Assembly (NCBI GenBank): GCA_964452575.1
Contig: CAYVMN010000019.1
Span: 1-31,811 of the forward strand
Direction: 5' to 3'
Source of the DNA: CAYVMN01 sp964452575
GTDB taxonomy: Bacteria; Desulfobacterota; DSM-4660; Desulfatiglandales; Desulfatiglandaceae
Length of the DNA: 31,811 nucleotides
Under the pieces are notes generated by a model, which did no database searches, was not told where the DNA came from, and was given only the letters and a program-made list of their open reading frames with translations. Positions 1-8,386 of this stretch are shown in pieces. How positions within the stretch are numbered: the stretch's first letter is position 1; every line of letters starts with the position of its first letter. A program made the translations under genes and the position numbers.

Positions 1-234
1 GATCACCCAGGGCATTGTAAAGACTTAGATCCATAAGGTAAGGGATGAAAAAGAAACCCCCAGCATGCGTGGTGGTAAACCCTCGCTTTAGCAGTGCCTC
101 AAGCTCTGCCTGGATGGACTGCCGTGTGATTTCAACCGGTTTGGGTTTCAGAGAGGTATCAAGGACTTCGATAGTCTCTGGAGTAAGCAAACCCCTGGAA
201 CGCTCCATTACTTCTTTCGAAGCGATTTTTTTTT
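1..234 (-). CDS. Transposase continuation in the -1 frame, partial
   Basis: From the A9 run (plus T9 at 226-234) the frame one base back stays open without a stop to position 1. It reads IASKEVMERSRGLLTPETI and then about 50 more residues ending ...LMDLSLYNALGD at the edge. Joining it to the upstream 150-aa frame by a -1 slip on AAAAAAAAA gives one continuous protein. Slippage on A-runs is the usual fusion mechanism in several IS families, but a homopolymer sequencing error or a genuine mutation gives the same picture. The catalytic domain lies beyond the window, so the family cannot be named. Confidence 0.5.
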
Positions 235-660
235 GCTGATCCCATAATCGCTCAATATCTGAGCTACCAGACGCGGTTTGACCGAAAAGCCTTGTTGGTT
301 CAAGATCGGAGTGATTTCGTACATGTTCCTGTCGGTAGTCAGACGCAACAGAATAACACGCTTTTCTAATTCGGGAGTTCGCTTGAAGGCAGCTTTCGGT
401 CCAGTCTTTTTTGGCATTAATGCTTCGATGTTGTTCTCCAGGACGAAGCGACGGATGTCGTAGTAAGATTTTCGGGTTTTGTAGTTGAACAACTTGCAGA
501 TCTCTTCGATGGTCAAATCGCTGAGCTCTGCCAAGGTAACCATCTGTATTCTCTTTTGCACAATATGGTCTTTGGGAAAAATCAAAGTCCTGCCGGAGCC
601 TGACTTGAGGAGCAAAGTGCCCTCTTTGAATCGAATGTCGAGATCCAAAGCAATCTTCAT
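208..660 (-). CDS. Transposase, N-terminal reading frame (orfA-like, HTH)
   Basis: The frame encodes 150 aa starting with ATG at 660, preceded by the Shine-Dalgarno-like AAAGGAGGG. Its middle part (about residues 40-110) reads like the helix-turn-helix region of a transposase, with a TLAELSDLTIEEICKLFNYK stretch followed by a basic, proline-containing linker. The frame stops just after an A9 run (plus-strand T9 at 226-234). A second open frame, shifted by -1, continues from that run to the window edge, so the full protein is probably made by slippage or was recently broken. I do not recognise the exact IS family. No terminal inverted repeat could be identified upstream, and the far end lies outside the window. 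Confidence 0.6.
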   Translation of the reverse strand: MKIALDLDIRFKEGTLLLKSGSGRTLIFPKDHIVQKRIQMVTLAELSDLTIEEICKLFNYKTRKSYYDIRRFVLENNIEALMPKKTGPKAAFKRTPELEKRVILLRLTTDRNMYEITPILNQQGFSVKPRLVAQILSDYGISKKKSLRKK

Positions 661-1023
661 GGTACCCTCCTTTCAGCAAAAGGTTTTTCAGGACGGTACC
701 ACAGAAAAGGGCAAATGTATACCTAATTATTGCACCAACAGAAAAATAAGTTTGCCGGTTACCATGATTTTGCTTTTTCTGATGAAGTGGAAGCAACCAC
801 ATGGTTTGGTATAATTTATTGATATTACGATTATTAATCATTCAATCAGCTTGTTCTGAATGGGTGGTGATAAAGTACCGTAAGGTCATAATTTTTCAGG
901 GCTGATTTTCTGATGCAGTAATTAAATATTCTTTTTGGGGGCATTGACTTAGATAACCCGCTGAAAATACATATATTATTTCTTGAACCTGTATAGAAAT
1001 TAGTGGCTGAATTATTGCTGTTT
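661..1023. other. AT-rich intergenic stretch between two transposase remnants
   Basis: No gene is seen. The only noticeable structure is two GGTACC palindromes at 661-666 and 696-701, directly upstream of the transposase start. The rest is AT-rich. It should contain the right end of the first IS element, but no terminal inverted repeat can be defined from one end only. Confidence 0.4.
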
Positions 1024-1485
1024 TATGTAGGCCGTCGATGTCGGGATTGTGCTATTACGGATGTGGCCAAGGAGCTGCACCTAAACTAGGAGACGGTGAA
1101 GTCTCTGGAAAAGCAATACATGCAGGAGCAGTTGAAGCGGGCGGGATTGCCTGGGCCGAAGGTGATAGGTATCGCCGAAATATCTATCCGAAAGGGACAC
1201 AGCTACCGGATTGTGGTGAGTGATCTTCTGAGGCAGCGGCCGATTTGGTTTGGGGGTGAAGATCGATCTGAATGGAGTATGGATCTTTTCTTTGAGTTTC
1301 TGGGCAAGAAGAAGAGCCGTAGGATTCAACTGGCCGTTATGGATATGTGGAAGGCCTTTGTGAGCTCTACCCACAGGCATGCTCCCTAGGCCGCTATTCT
1401 GTATGACAAGTTTCATGTGATGCGCCATCTCAACGATGCCTTGGACAAGGTGCGCAAGAGCGAGTATGCACGACTTGTGGCTGAC
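1024..1485 (+). pseudogene. ISL3-family transposase fragment with two in-frame amber codons
   Basis: One frame read through from 1024 to 1485 gives the central part of an ISL3-type (IS204/IS1001/IS1096/IS1165) transposase. Motifs in order are YVGRRCRDCAITDVAKELHL, SIRKGHSYRIVVSD, IWFGGEDRSE, LAVMDMWKAF and ILYDKFHVMRHLNDALDKVR. These match the DDE domain around the first and second acidic residues. TAG codons interrupt it at 1087-1089, where the family usually has Trp (TGG), and at 1387-1389, where it usually has Gln (CAG). Homology stops abruptly after EYARLVAD, and the N-terminal zinc-binding part is missing. It is therefore a doubly truncated, inactive remnant. The family assignment is from remembered motifs. 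Confidence 0.75.
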
Positions 1486-2417
1486 CAAATCATCCCAATA
1501 TCTTTTCATACTCCCTCGCTTTTAAAAGCCCATTTATGCACTAAGTAAAAGCACGGTCCGAAGTAGTGAATAATTTCCCATTGGATAAGTCGCAACAAGC
1601 TGAGTTGGAAATAACTCGGTCCCTGGAAACTATGAAGACGACTGGCGAGTGATAACAAGCTTTCACTAAACGCCAGGTCAAAAATACCTTCAAAGGCACG
1701 TGTCGATTACTAAAAAGACCATACCCAATGCTTCCCTTTTCGTCTAGATTGACCGCATTAACAATTCGGTGGGGAGTGGGCAGGGCCTAGAATCCTGCAT
1801 GTTGGCTGTAGAGACGGCACTATGATGCACGCTTTGAGAGAAATGGGGGATGAAGATCGTGCCCTGCACCGATTCAATGATCATTGATCCACCGAGCAAA
1901 GAAGGGATGAAGGTTATGCCTTCTTCCGGGTCAATGATCGTTGAACAGCCAGGCTAGGCTAAGTCAAAACCGTAACCAACCAGTGCCGCGTCTCAAAAGT
2001 TTTGTTCCTAAGAATGGCAATGTGTTATTCGACGAAAATGTTCCCTATTTAACCCATTACAATGAAAAGGAGCCGCGGAAATTCCAAAACCCAAAAATCA
2101 AGCTCCAAATAATTACCAATGACCAAATAAGAAGGATCGCATGTCTATGATTTTGGGCATCGTAACGGAACAGTACTTGTGTGAATCACGTAAATAGCCC
2201 GATACGACTTCAGCTCCTTTTTCGGGGATCTCCATGTTAAGTATGCGCTTGAGATCCTTTGTGTGTCTACGTTTTGAATTTTGAACATTGGAATTTGGAT
2301 ATTGTTTGTGATTTGAGATTTGAAAATTGTGATTTAGTTGAACCCACCATTTCCGGTGCTGTTAAACTGCCAAAATGATGGACAAAATTTATGAGACAGC
2401 GCACTAGGATGCAGTTG
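1486..2417. other. Gene-free stretch of decayed sequence
   Basis: About 930 bases with no convincing gene on either strand. The only open frame (1941-2150, plus) has no family resemblance or ribosome-binding site. The stretch follows the broken ISL3 fragment and carries one short-word repeat tract (2271-2337). It looks like degraded mobile-element or spacer DNA. Confidence 0.45.
2271..2337. repeat. Degenerate short-word tract (TTTGGAATTTG/TTTGAGATTTG type)
   Basis: Overlapping variants of GAATTT, TTTGGA, GATTTGAGATTTG and GTTTGTGATTTG follow one another with no reading frame. The reverse-complement word set (TTCCAAATTCCAAATC, ACAAACAAATTCCA) recurs at 31571-31680, at the other end of the window. 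The two tracts share word composition, not a fixed unit, so this is a class of low-complexity spacer and not a copy of an element. Confidence 0.55.
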
Positions 2418-5006
2418 CTAAGGGGCTATAACCAGTTCAAGAAAGGTGAGCGAACCACTATTGATTGTAGGTGCCTTGATTATGGTTGCACGTGGGGTTT
2501 GAGTTGCGAATGACGAATCCCAGCCACCCTCGAGCCTCAAGGCTATAGTCCTATCTAGCATTAGATTTTCATTGTAAGTTCCCTGAGCAGCCTTTATCGT
2601 ATCTCCAGAGTTGGCAGAGTTGATTGCGTCTTGAATTGTGGTGTAGCACGGGCTGTTGCCTCCACACGTGGCATCAGATTGATTGACATAGATCACTGCC
2701 GAATATGCATGGAGAGGCAACCTGTCAACATTCCCTGAAGATAAGGTGTATTCTGAATCACATATGCCGTCCCGATCACTATCCGGTGTAATTTGTGAAA
2801 ACCCCGTTCCGTCTGGTTTTCCCCAGAAATTTCCCCCGAGAAAAGGCCCGCCGACAATATTTCGACCTGCGGTTTTCGGTGTGTTCCATAGGTTCCCGGT
2901 ATTATCGCCAGCGAATCCTGCGTTTCCATTGGGATTGTCAAAATTATTGTTGTAGATCGTGTGGCCACTGCTGCTATTAAGAAAGATACCCCAGAATATA
3001 TGGTTGTTCACATTGTTTCCTGAAACCAGGTTATTGGTGCATGAAATGAGCAGGATTCCAGCATTTTGGCTTCCGGTGATAACATTATCAGTTATGCTAT
3101 TTCCAGAGGATGATTCAATCCATAATCCATTTTGGTTATTATTGCTTAAAGTGTTGTTTCCTATTTCATTACTATTCGAGTTAATAAGTCTTATTCCGTT
3201 GCTATTGTTGTTTGCCGTGTGCCCTGTCACGGTGTTGGAGTTGGATCCAGATTGAAGTACTATTCCGACATCTGAGTTGCTGTTAGCGGCATTGCCCGCT
3301 AAACTGTTATTGCTTGAGCCTGAAGTTAGGACCATTCCATGACCCAGGTTCGTGTCACAGGTGTTGGCGGTCAAGATATTGGTGTTGGAGGCAGTTAGCC
3401 AAATCCCGGCAACTGCATTACCGGTGATTTGACTATTATTAGATATGGTATTGCTGTTACTGGAATCAAGCCAGAGCCCAACATTTGTATTATTGTTTAA
3501 TGTGTTTCCGGTTATTTGGTTGCTATCTGAGGTCTTGACCAATATTCCGTTGGGATTGGAGTTCGCGGTATTTGTGCTCAGCGTGTTATTATTGGAGCCG
3601 GATTCAAGCACTATCCCCATGCTTTGATTACCATTGGCGGTATTGCCTGTTAACGTGTTATTGATGGAATTGGTAATCAATTTGATTCCATTTCCACCGT
3701 TGCTGTCACAGGTATTATTTGTCAAACCATTAGAGCTGGAAGCGGTGAGCCAAATCCCAGTGCCTGTATTAAGGCTCGCTTGGTTGCCTTCTAGGGTATT
3801 GCTGTTACTGGAATCAAGCCAGAGCCCAACATTTGTATTATTGTTTAATGTGTTTCCGGTTATTTGGTTGCTATCTGAGGTCTTGACCAATATTCCGTTG
3901 GGATTGGAGTTCGCGGTATTTGTGCTCAGCGTGTTATTATTGGAGCCGGATTCAAGCACTATCCCCATGCTTTGATTACCATTGGCGGTATTGCCTGTTA
4001 ACGTGTTATTGATGGAATTGGTAATCAATTTGATTCCATTTCCACCGTTGCTGTCACAGGTATCATTTGTCAAGGCATTAGAGCTGGAAGACGTCAGCCA
4101 AATCCCGGTGCCTGTGTTAAGGCTAGCCTGGTTGCCTTCTATAGTATTGCTGTTACTGGAATCAAGCCAGAGCCCATTATTTGTATTGCTGGTTAATATA
4201 TTGCTGATTATTTGATTCAAATTTACATTCTTGACATATATCCCATTGCCCGTGTTGTTATTTGCCGTATTTCCGGTGATGGTGTTGTTTCCGTCATAAC
4301 TGGACGTGTGAGAAATGGCGATACCCATATTGCCATTATCATTTGCGGTATTACCTGTCAATGTAGTGTTTGGGCAGATGAGCCACAACTGGATTCCAAA
4401 TTGTGCATTGCCGTTGGTGGTATTGTTGGCGATAGTATTGTAACTATTCACACAATTGTCGGCATCAAATACAATACCTGAATCAAGATTATTACTTGAG
4501 GTATTGCCAGTTAATGTATTGGAATCAACATCCCAGAGATATATACCGAACTGGTTGTTGGTTGCATTAAGGTTTTGAATAGTTCCGCCCGTTACGGACT
4601 CAAAAATGACCCCATAGTATTTGTTCTTGACATACAAGTCTTTTACTTGAATTCCAGAAGAGGGGCCCCCTGCATTCGCACGCACCCCGTAAACATCCGG
4701 ACCTGTTTCGGAAGCTGAAGATGGGGGTCCAGTTCCAGTTATAGTCTTCCCCCTCCCGTCGAAAATTACATTCGAGCTGTAAATGCTGATTGCATAATTA
4801 TAGGTTGTAGAAAAGACATCCTCATCTACGTCTAAGTAATATGTTCCAGGGGTATCAAGGTTCCAGTAATGCGCGCCATCAGTCCCCAGCCAATTCGAAC
4901 TATTAAGTGGCGTATCTGCTCCTACCTGAGAGACAGTGCCGGTCAGGACCAAAATTGAGAGGGCCAGGGGCAGTGCTTGAAACAGTATTGGTCTTTTGAT
5001 GATCAT
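2418..5006 (-). CDS. Secreted right-handed parallel beta-helix protein (NosD-like repeats)
   Basis: An 862-aa protein with an N-terminal signal peptide (hydrophobic core ALPLALSILVLTG, cleavage near VGA-D). From about residue 60 to 700 it is built of 22-24-residue coils rich in N-T-I-x-x-N and GNTANxNxxxGI patterns, typical of NosD/PbH1 parallel beta-helix repeats. The C-terminal part (from about residue 735) has an acidic SDRDGICDSEYTL segment and then begins a second helix module (YTTIQDAINSANSGDTI). That module ends soon after, so the protein may be short at its C-terminus. It is presumably exported or surface-attached. Beta-helix proteins of this kind bind or cleave polysaccharides, or are of unknown role, and no catalytic residues can be assigned. 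The start is ATG 5006 with only a weak AGG upstream. Residues encoded by 3451-4146 are a recent internal duplication. Confidence 0.8.
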   Translation of the reverse strand: MIIKRPILFQALPLALSILVLTGTVSQVGADTPLNSSNWLGTDGAHYWNLDTPGTYYLDVDEDVFSTTYNYAISIYSSNVIFDGRGKTITGTGPPSSASETGPDVYGVRANAGGPSSGIQVKDLYVKNKYYGVIFESVTGGTIQNLNATNNQFGIYLWDVDSNTLTGNTSSNNLDSGIVFDADNCVNSYNTIANNTTNGNAQFGIQLWLICPNTTLTGNTANDNGNMGIAISHTSSYDGNNTITGNTANNNTGNGIYVKNVNLNQIISNILTSNTNNGLWLDSSNSNTIEGNQASLNTGTGIWLTSSSSNALTNDTCDSNGGNGIKLITNSINNTLTGNTANGNQSMGIVLESGSNNNTLSTNTANSNPNGILVKTSDSNQITGNTLNNNTNVGLWLDSSNSNTLEGNQASLNTGTGIWLTASSSNGLTNNTCDSNGGNGIKLITNSINNTLTGNTANGNQSMGIVLESGSNNNTLSTNTANSNPNGILVKTSDSNQITGNTLNNNTNVGLWLDSSNSNTISNNSQITGNAVAGIWLTASNTNILTANTCDTNLGHGMVLTSGSSNNSLAGNAANSNSDVGIVLQSGSNSNTVTGHTANNNSNGIRLINSNSNEIGNNTLSNNNQNGLWIESSSGNSITDNVITGSQNAGILLISCTNNLVSGNNVNNHIFWGIFLNSSSGHTIYNNNFDNPNGNAGFAGDNTGNLWNTPKTAGRNIVGGPFLGGNFWGKPDGTGFSQITPDSDRDGICDSEYTLSSGNVDRLPLHAYSAVIYVNQSDATCGGNSPCYTTIQDAINSANSGDTIKAAQGTYNENLMLDRTIALRLEGGWDSSFATQTPRATIIKAPTINSGSLTFLELVIAP
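3451..4146 (-). repeat. Two tandem 348-bp repeats inside the beta-helix gene, with start of a third
   Basis: The sequence starting TTGCTGTTACTGGAATCAAG at 3451 recurs at 3799 and again at 4147, an exact period of 348 bp (116 codons, about five beta-helix coils). The units 3451-3798 and 3799-4146 are almost identical for their first 270 bases and differ at scattered sites in the last 80. The unit starting at 4147 diverges after about 45 bases. The period is a multiple of three, so the frame is kept. This is a recent in-frame tandem duplication. Confidence 0.9.
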
Positions 5007-5156
5007 TGCTGCCTATTGGGTTTCGTGATATGGGCGGTGGCGTTTGTAAAAATCAGGGCACCTGTTCGCTCAAAATGGCTTAGGTGTGAGGCCGTTGCGA
5101 TGTCTTTGGCAGGCTGTCGGTGCCCTTAGGCATACACCCTGAGACATCCTTTGACA

Positions 5157-6449
5157 CTATTTGGGCTCATCACTAAGTTGTTGCTGGATGGCGGCAAGTC
5201 GCGCCTTGAGAGAATTGTTTTCCTTCTTTAGATCTATTACGTAGAGGGTAAGCTCCTCAATCTTTTGTAACAACTTTGAGCTGATGTCACCGACGCTCAC
5301 TCCCTTTTCTTTGACCTCGGCCTCCGTCGGAATCCCCGGAAGGTGTTTGTTCCTGGAGATATATGCTTCTATTTCCTCCAGAGGTGGAAGTCGATAGTTA
5401 GCTTCAAAGACGAAGTCAGACCAGCCGGTGTTTGTGACTGTTAGCTCTTTGCATCCGATTGTCCCGTTCACCGCAAGCTTGTAAGCTGGGCTCGCCGTCC
5501 CTATGCCGACATTGCCATTGGTATCTATTCGCATTCTCTCCAATGTGCCGTTATTATGCCCAAAAGTTATGACATTTTCCGAAGCTGTAGCAAATTGCAA
5601 AGTGTTATTGGCCGAGTCCCAAACATAACCACCATATTCGTTTGGCCCAGCTCCTTCACCAACCAATACTCCGCCGCCTGATGAAACAACCGACCAAATG
5701 TGGCCATCTTGTACTTGAAGTTTCGCTAATGGATTTGACGTCCCGATGCCGACCCTGCCATCATTGTAATATATGTTACTGCCGGATAACTCCCAATAGG
5801 GGGGAGTTACGCTTTGAGGGGATATATCTGGGGCGGAATAGGGGCTAAAGAGGGAACTGATGTAGTCACGAGCAGAGGTTCCAGAAGCACTAGAAGATAG
5901 GGAGGAAATGGGTAAATCCCTATAGATGGTCGTTATAGGGTTATTGTCTCCCTTATAGACGAGAGTGAGATAGGTGGCGATGGAGGCATCGCTGGCAAGG
6001 AGGAGTTTGACCAGGGTTTCATCTGATACCATGGTTCTTTCCCCGATAGGAGCCCCGTTGACCTTAAGTTCAGACCATATCTCCCTTACACGGGCAGGGT
6101 TATCCGGGTCATCACCCAGGTTTAATTTGTTGGTAAATTTTACGCTGAGCCTGGCTATTGGCCCTAAGGCCAGTCCATCGGACTTGCTGAACTCGAAGTC
6201 CACGGTGTATTTTCCCCTCGGAAACGTCTGGCTAGCAATAGGCGTCAAGGATGTTTGGGAGTCGTAGAGGGCAAATGTGACCTCATCAGGCAGGTCTTCT
6301 GCCGCAGTGATGGGCCATTCAAGGAATACATCCTTTTGCAGTGAAATACCCTCAGAGTCCTGGGAAAAGCTGGGAGATGAAGAGAGAACAAAAATAGCCA
6401 GAAGGAGGACAATCAAGAAGGGAGTCCTTCTTAAATAGTTGATACACAT
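5157..6449 (-). CDS. Exported tail-fibre-like protein
   Basis: A 430-aa protein starting at ATG 6449, with GGAG nine bases upstream. Residues 8-28 form a signal peptide (FLIVLLLAIFVLSSSPSFSQ). The N-terminal half has a beta-rich domain with no recognised family. Around residues 235 and 310 it carries two phage tail-fibre-like motifs, GRVGIGTSNPLAKL and GNVGIGTASPAYKL. The C-terminal 90 residues contain YRLPPLEEIEAYISRNKHLP and then a coiled coil with IEELTLYVIDLKKEN. This end is common in bacterial tail-fibre-domain proteins, where it probably drives trimer assembly. It lies 150 bp upstream of the beta-helix gene in the same direction, and both are secreted, so a shared surface role is plausible. 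No neighbouring phage genes are seen. Confidence 0.75.
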   Translation of the reverse strand: MCINYLRRTPFLIVLLLAIFVLSSSPSFSQDSEGISLQKDVFLEWPITAAEDLPDEVTFALYDSQTSLTPIASQTFPRGKYTVDFEFSKSDGLALGPIARLSVKFTNKLNLGDDPDNPARVREIWSELKVNGAPIGERTMVSDETLVKLLLASDASIATYLTLVYKGDNNPITTIYRDLPISSLSSSASGTSARDYISSLFSPYSAPDISPQSVTPPYWELSGSNIYYNDGRVGIGTSNPLAKLQVQDGHIWSVVSSGGGVLVGEGAGPNEYGGYVWDSANNTLQFATASENVITFGHNNGTLERMRIDTNGNVGIGTASPAYKLAVNGTIGCKELTVTNTGWSDFVFEANYRLPPLEEIEAYISRNKHLPGIPTEAEVKEKGVSVGDISSKLLQKIEELTLYVIDLKKENNSLKARLAAIQQQLSDEPK

Positions 6450-6781
6450 AATTAGTAGCTCCTTTCTTTAGTCTCTTGCCGGGATAATCTTTGCTCCAAA
6501 TCCGGGTTCGATCTTCCGGGCGCCCTCCCGCCCCATAATATCGGAGGAGCACCAGGATAGGCGAAGCATATGAATTCACTGAGAGGAGAGCAGTCTCTTA
6601 GTGCAGGATTTCTCTTGTTTTTATTAATGCAAAAACTATGCTGGAACGGGTGCTGGGACTTGCAATTCATTGGAATCATTGAGAATCAACCCGGTCATAG
6701 AAAAGGGAATATATTTGCAGGGGAAAAGAATTCTGAGCCTCCCGCAATTTTTGACAATATCTGAACATCTCTTGACGGTTT

Positions 6782-6810
6782 TTGACATGGAACTTGGATT
6801 TAGTTATGAT
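6782..6810 (+). promoter_or_regulatory. Consensus-like sigma-70 promoter
   Basis: TTGACA at 6782-6787 and TATGAT at 6805-6810 are separated by exactly 17 bases. Two further TTGAC words lie just upstream (6751 and 6772). It points toward the glycosyltransferase at 7240, but the 430-base leader contains the inverted repeat and the helix-bundle fragment, so the target is inferred. Confidence 0.4.
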
Positions 6811-6920
6811 CTCAGGGGTAAGCTACTTGGGCGTTGCGTGTGAATCCAGACCTTATGATTTCTGCCAAGAACCGTTTTCATTATATTAATGATACCACTG
6901 GAGTGCAACAGAATTTTTCA

Positions 6921-7073
6921 ACCTGTGCGGTTAGCCATTAGCGGTTAGCATTGAAAGACGGTGGAAATGAGAGATTTTCGAGAACTTATTCAGCAGGTCA
7001 ATGAGGTAAAGAGGATGTTGAACAGTTTTATCCAAAAGCTAACCGCTAATGGCTAAGAGCTAACCGCACAGGT
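6921..7073. repeat. GGTTAGC-word inverted repeat enclosing a small ORF
   Basis: The left arm 6921-6949 (ACCTGTGCGG, then TTAGCCATTAGCGGTTAGC) is the reverse complement of the right arm at 7038-7073, except for a 7-base insertion in the right arm. The arms enclose a 90-base ORF whose last codons lie inside the right arm. Transcribed, the unit would form a hairpin with the ORF in the loop. Confidence 0.75.
6967..7056 (+). pseudogene. C-terminal remnant of a four-helix-bundle (S23-type) protein
   Basis: ATG at 6967 opens a 29-aa frame ending TAA 7056. The text NEVKRMLNSFIQKL resembles the last helix of the four-helix-bundle proteins related to 23S-rRNA intervening-sequence proteins, which normally are about 120 aa. 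Only the end is left. The final codons (LTANG) and the stop are formed by the right arm of the surrounding inverted repeat. A GTGGAAATG context gives only a weak ribosome-binding site, so expression is doubtful. The family link is from motif memory on a short piece. Confidence 0.4.
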
Positions 7074-7239
7074 CCGAATTTGTAAGAGTTCACAACCGAG
7101 AACACTGAGAACAGCTAACTCTTGGTCCTGGCTTGTTGGAGTCACTCCCTGCTCGCAGATATAGCGAGGTAAATAACAGCAGAGGGAGAATAAGGAGCAC
7201 GGCGTGAGAGGCGCGAGGCTTCTCCGTGAGTGAATAAAG

Positions 7240-8385
7240 ATGACAAAAAAGATAAAGGTTATTGTCAACGCGGTTCCCCTTAGAAACGTGGATACAGGGA
7301 TTTCCCGATACCTAAGATGCCTCTATAGGGAATTGGAAAGGCAGTATGGTGAAAGACTCGAAATCGGTTATTTTGACGGTTCAAGGGTCAATTCTGCTAT
7401 GCCTCGAGGCCCGGATAACCTCACCCGTTGGTCAAGAATCGTCGAAGTCTTCTGGAGATTACCCGCCTATCCTGCACTCACCCTTCGAGTTTGTATGCAT
7501 TTGAAACGACAGGCGTTCTTTCGAAAACTCGCAAAAGACTTTGAGCTTTACCATGAGAGCGCATTTTTTCCGTTTGCAGTACCGGACAATGTAAAGACTG
7601 TTTTTACTTTACATGACCTTTCCGTCAGCCTCTTTCCCAAAAATCATCCCCGCGAGAGGGTCCTCTACAATAGACTTTTTCTCCGCAAGAGCTGTAAGAA
7701 TGTGAGTCACTTTCTGACAGTATCCCGTTTTACGCAAAGAGAAATAGGGACGTTGTTCCATATTCCAAATGAGAAGATAACTGTGACCCATGAGGGGTAT
7801 GATCCAGGGGTCTTTTATCCCAGGCCTCAAGAAGAGGTGGAAGCACTCCTGTCTTTGGCCGGCCTACCCAGAAAATATTTCCTCTTTGTTGGGAGCGGGG
7901 ACCCCCGCAAGAACATTGATATCATCCCACCTGCCCTTGAAAAGGCTGGATTGCAGTTTCCTCTCCTGGTTGCAGGTTGGCAGGGGTGGGTAAGCAAAAG
8001 GGCGTGGAATAATGTTATTTTTCTCAATTATGTAAATGACGGTGTCCTGGCGAGGCTATATTCAGGAGCCCTGGCCCTTGTCTTTCCCAGCAGCTATGAA
8101 GGGTTCGGGCTGCCGGTTCTCGAGGCGATGGCCTGCGGATGTCCGGTGGTGACGACTAGAGAGGCCAGTCTTCCTGAGGTAGCCGGGGACAGCGCACTCT
8201 ATATAAAAGGTCCCCGCGACGCCGAAGACCTTGCCGGTATACTGAGGGATTTGGTTGAAAATCCGGGACTGAGGCAGGAACTTAGAGAAAATGGACTGAG
8301 GCAGGCCAGGAAGTTTTCGTGGAAAGAAACTGCCAAGGCCACATTTCAGGTCTTTGAGCGGGTACTTTTTGGAGGGGGCGCTTGA
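7240..8385 (+). CDS. GT4-family glycosyltransferase
   Basis: A 381-aa protein with two Rossmann-like halves. It has the N-terminal TGISRYLRCLYREL acceptor-side loop, a GSGDPRKNID segment (residue about 216) that starts the nucleotide-sugar-binding half, and the retaining GT4 signature EGFGLPVLE with glutamates at 287 and 295, followed by CGCPVVTTREASLPEVAG. It transfers a sugar from a nucleotide-sugar donor to an unknown acceptor, probably a cell-surface glycan. It is a soluble or peripheral cytoplasmic enzyme with no membrane segment. The length is normal for the family. The start at 7240 lacks a clear Shine-Dalgarno. The next gene starts one base after its stop, so the two are likely co-transcribed, although no functional link with a penicillin acylase is obvious. 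Confidence 0.85.
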   Translation: MTKKIKVIVNAVPLRNVDTGISRYLRCLYRELERQYGERLEIGYFDGSRVNSAMPRGPDNLTRWSRIVEVFWRLPAYPALTLRVCMHLKRQAFFRKLAKDFELYHESAFFPFAVPDNVKTVFTLHDLSVSLFPKNHPRERVLYNRLFLRKSCKNVSHFLTVSRFTQREIGTLFHIPNEKITVTHEGYDPGVFYPRPQEEVEALLSLAGLPRKYFLFVGSGDPRKNIDIIPPALEKAGLQFPLLVAGWQGWVSKRAWNNVIFLNYVNDGVLARLYSGALALVFPSSYEGFGLPVLEAMACGCPVVTTREASLPEVAGDSALYIKGPRDAEDLAGILRDLVENPGLRQELRENGLRQARKFSWKETAKATFQVFERVLFGGGA

Positions 8386-8386
8386 G

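Noticed and set aside
1081..1509. 142-aa minus-strand frame
   Set aside because: It is the antisense of the ISL3 transposase remnant, which has a clear family match on the plus strand.
2746..4481. Leucine-rich plus-strand frames with membrane-like sequence
   Set aside because: They are antisense of the Asn/Thr-rich beta-helix repeats, which gives artificial Leu/Val runs and repeats with the same 348-bp period.
5055..5127. AGGGCACC ... GGTGCCCT inverted repeat between the two exported-protein genes
   Set aside because: The arms are only eight bases with a loop of more than 50 bases and no U-run, so a terminator call is not supported.
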